62,392 nt of DNA, from NCBI GenBank assembly GCA_903953805.1, contig CAJBLC010000052.1:1-62392 (forward strand). The letters run 5' to 3'. Of the stretch, positions 61,105 to 62,392 are shown piece after piece. A program made the translations under genes and the position numbers. Within the stretch, counting starts at the first letter, position 1. Every line of letters starts with the position of its first letter. Source of the DNA: an uncultured Actinomycetes bacterium. GTDB lineage: Bacteria > Actinomycetota > Actinomycetes > Nanopelagicales > Nanopelagicaceae. The notes below the pieces were generated by a model, which saw only the letters and a program-made list of their open reading frames with translations, was not told the origin of the DNA and ran no database searches.

Positions 61105-62131
61105 TCTACGCTCCGATACCGTTACCCGCCCTACGCCAGCCATGCGAGAGGCGATGTTTGCAGCTGAAGTTGGTGATGATGTCTATGGTGACGATCTCAC
61201 CGTCAATAAACTTCAAGAGCGAGTCGCTGCCCTCTTCGGCAAAGAGGCAGCTCTCTTTACTCCCACAGGCTCCCTCTCCAACCAACTAGCAATTCGCTCG
61301 CTCGTTGCACCTGGAGAAGAACTACTTACTGAAACTCAATCTCATATCGTTCGCGCTGAACTCGGTGCTGGGGCAGTCTTTAGCGGCATTACAACGAGAA
61401 CGTGGCCAGCAAAGAATGGATTACTGCAAGCGGCTGATCCATTGGCAATCGCCTCTCCTGATGCCGGGCCCTATCTTGTCTCGACGAAGGCTATAGCCGT
61501 CGAAAATACGCATAACTTTGGCGGTGGAACAGTCCAGCCTATTAGCGAAATTGCCCTACTTCGTGACGAGTCTTCGAAACTTGGCTTATCTATGCATCTT
61601 GATGGTGCGCGTATTTGGAATGCACACGTTGCTTCAGGAGTCTCATTCAAGGAATATGGCTCACACTTCGACACAGTGAGTGTCTGTTTCTCAAAGGGAC
61701 TTGGCGCACCTGTTGGGTCGATGATGCTCGGAACTCATGAAGTTGTTGAGAACGCTCGTCGCTGGCGCAAGCGATATGGAGCGGGCATGCGGCAGATTGG
61801 CATCTTGGCTGCAGCCGTCGATTATGCGCTCGACCATAACATTGAACGCCTCGCGCAAGACCATCAACGCGCACGAACAATTGCTGAGGCGCTTTCTCGA
61901 ATCTCTGATGCTTTTATTGATCCATCATCAGTTCAGACAAATATCGTTGCGATTGATGTATCGCATACAAGTACTTCTGCTGGTCAATTAGTTTCAACGT
62001 TAAAAGATCACGGAATCCTTGCAGGAGCGATGGGCTCAAAATTGCTCCGCTTCGTAACTCATATGGATTTCACTGATAAGGAGTTAGAACAAGTCTTGGA
62101 GATTCTGCCAAAGGCGCTAGGAAAACTCTAA
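61097..62131 (+). CDS. ltaE: Low-specificity L-threonine aldolase
   Basis: 344-residue fold-type I PLP enzyme that cleaves threonine to glycine and acetaldehyde. LRSDTVTRPTPAMREAM at the N-terminus, THNFGGGTV, MHLDGARIWNA, and the Schiff-base Lys200 in CFSKGLGAPVGS. GTG start overlapping the transporter stop. Ends in a four-base convergent overlap with the alkyltransferase gene. Confidence 0.93.
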   Translation: MIDLRSDTVTRPTPAMREAMFAAEVGDDVYGDDLTVNKLQERVAALFGKEAALFTPTGSLSNQLAIRSLVAPGEELLTETQSHIVRAELGAGAVFSGITTRTWPAKNGLLQAADPLAIASPDAGPYLVSTKAIAVENTHNFGGGTVQPISEIALLRDESSKLGLSMHLDGARIWNAHVASGVSFKEYGSHFDTVSVCFSKGLGAPVGSMMLGTHEVVENARRWRKRYGAGMRQIGILAAAVDYALDHNIERLAQDHQRARTIAEALSRISDAFIDPSSVQTNIVAIDVSHTSTSAGQLVSTLKDHGILAGAMGSKLLRFVTHMDFTDKELEQVLEILPKALGKL

Positions 62132-62392
62132 ATTGCGCTTTCGTGACGCAATAAGAACTCTTTAACCTCAACCCCATAGCCGTAATTTCCAATTGCTCCG
62201 CCGCTTTTAACGACTCTGTGGCATGGGATGATCGGCGCAATAAGATTTTTACCGCAGGCAGTTCCTACCGCTCGAACTGCGGCAGGTGATCCAATCTTCT
62301 TCGCTAAATCTGAGTAACTCCAGGTCTTTCCGGCGGGGATTTTCCGCATCGCCTTCCAAACGCTCTGAGAAAATTCAGATCCAGGCTGGCGT
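62128..62392 (-). CDS. ogt: O6-alkylguanine-DNA alkyltransferase, C-terminal part (cut by right edge)
   Basis: The frame is open through the right edge (SEFSQSVWKAMRKIPAGKTWSYSDLA), so the upstream end is missing. Active-site motif PCHRVV and the helix-turn-helix SPAAVRAVGTACGKN identify the MGMT/Ada C-terminal domain. It removes alkyl groups from guanine. An ATG at 62349 lies inside the conserved domain and is not the true start. Confidence 0.9.
   Translation of the reverse strand, partial: RQPGSEFSQSVWKAMRKIPAGKTWSYSDLAKKIGSPAAVRAVGTACGKNLIAPIIPCHRVVKSGGAIGNYGYGVEVKEFLLRHESAI

Overview
The window is a gene-dense chromosomal segment of a small-genome actinobacterium. Base composition is close to half GC by eye, most neighbouring genes overlap by 1-4 bases, and no gene-free stretch exceeds about 180 bases. 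Gene order (hisD-C-B-H-priA-F-I-trpE; traR-lspA-rluD-dnaE; mraZ-rsmH-ftsL-ftsI-mur/fts-ftsZ-pgeF-yggS-sepF-yggT), a DUF3040 protein, PriA in place of HisA, heterodimeric CrtYc/CrtYd lycopene cyclase and a PASTA kinase all point to Actinobacteria. The moderate GC and streamlining suggest a freshwater acI/Nanopelagicales-type planktonic organism. That placement is an inference, not a database result. No tRNA, rRNA, insertion sequence, prophage or CRISPR array was seen.

Layout. 1-6147 (minus): histidine operon followed directly by trpE, which is cut by the left edge. 6198-12107 (minus): DksA/TraR-like protein with a Lys/Ala/Pro-rich tail, lspA (apparently a CTG start), rluD, dnaE. 12207-15410 (plus): ileS. 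15422-32321 (minus): the complete division and cell-wall (dcw) cluster, headed by mraZ with a ladder of MraZ-type boxes at exact 10-bp steps and a structured leader before rsmH. 32367-35020 (plus): ABC-2 exporter with two permeases. 35033-40363 (minus): DUF3040 gene, then a DNA-damage module DUF6504-dnaE2-dinB under a perfect SOS box. 40427-41176 (plus): TSUP transporter. 41177-42941 (minus): an unusual three-gene b6-type cytochrome module. 43098-56130: a carotenoid region (LuxR-type regulator, hydrolase, CrtA-like oxygenase, CruF, glycosyltransferase, two CrtI paralogues, crtE, crtB, crtYc/Yd) interspersed with a CDP-alcohol phosphotransferase, metF, apt and a purine permease. 56143-62392: TPP riboswitch with a PnuC-type (PnuT) transporter, P-loop kinase, PASTA kinase, endonuclease IV, EamA transporter, threonine aldolase and the end of an O6-alkylguanine-DNA alkyltransferase gene.

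How the genes work together. The crt genes make geranylgeranyl diphosphate, phytoene and lycopene, then cyclise it. CruF, a second desaturase, a CrtA-like oxygenase and a glycosyltransferase would decorate a remaining open psi end, so a keto and/or glycosylated monocyclic carotenoid is a reasonable prediction. The pathway may also feed retinal to a rhodopsin encoded elsewhere. Many transcription units appear leaderless: a -10 hexamer (often TAAACT or TAGACT) sits exactly 6 bases before the start codon at several loci. The most interesting points are the b6-type cytochrome module, the carotenoid tailoring set, the leaderless SOS promoter of the mutagenic polymerase operon, the TPP riboswitch followed by an uncharacterised kinase, and two genes (lspA, apt) without a usable ATG/GTG/TTG start.
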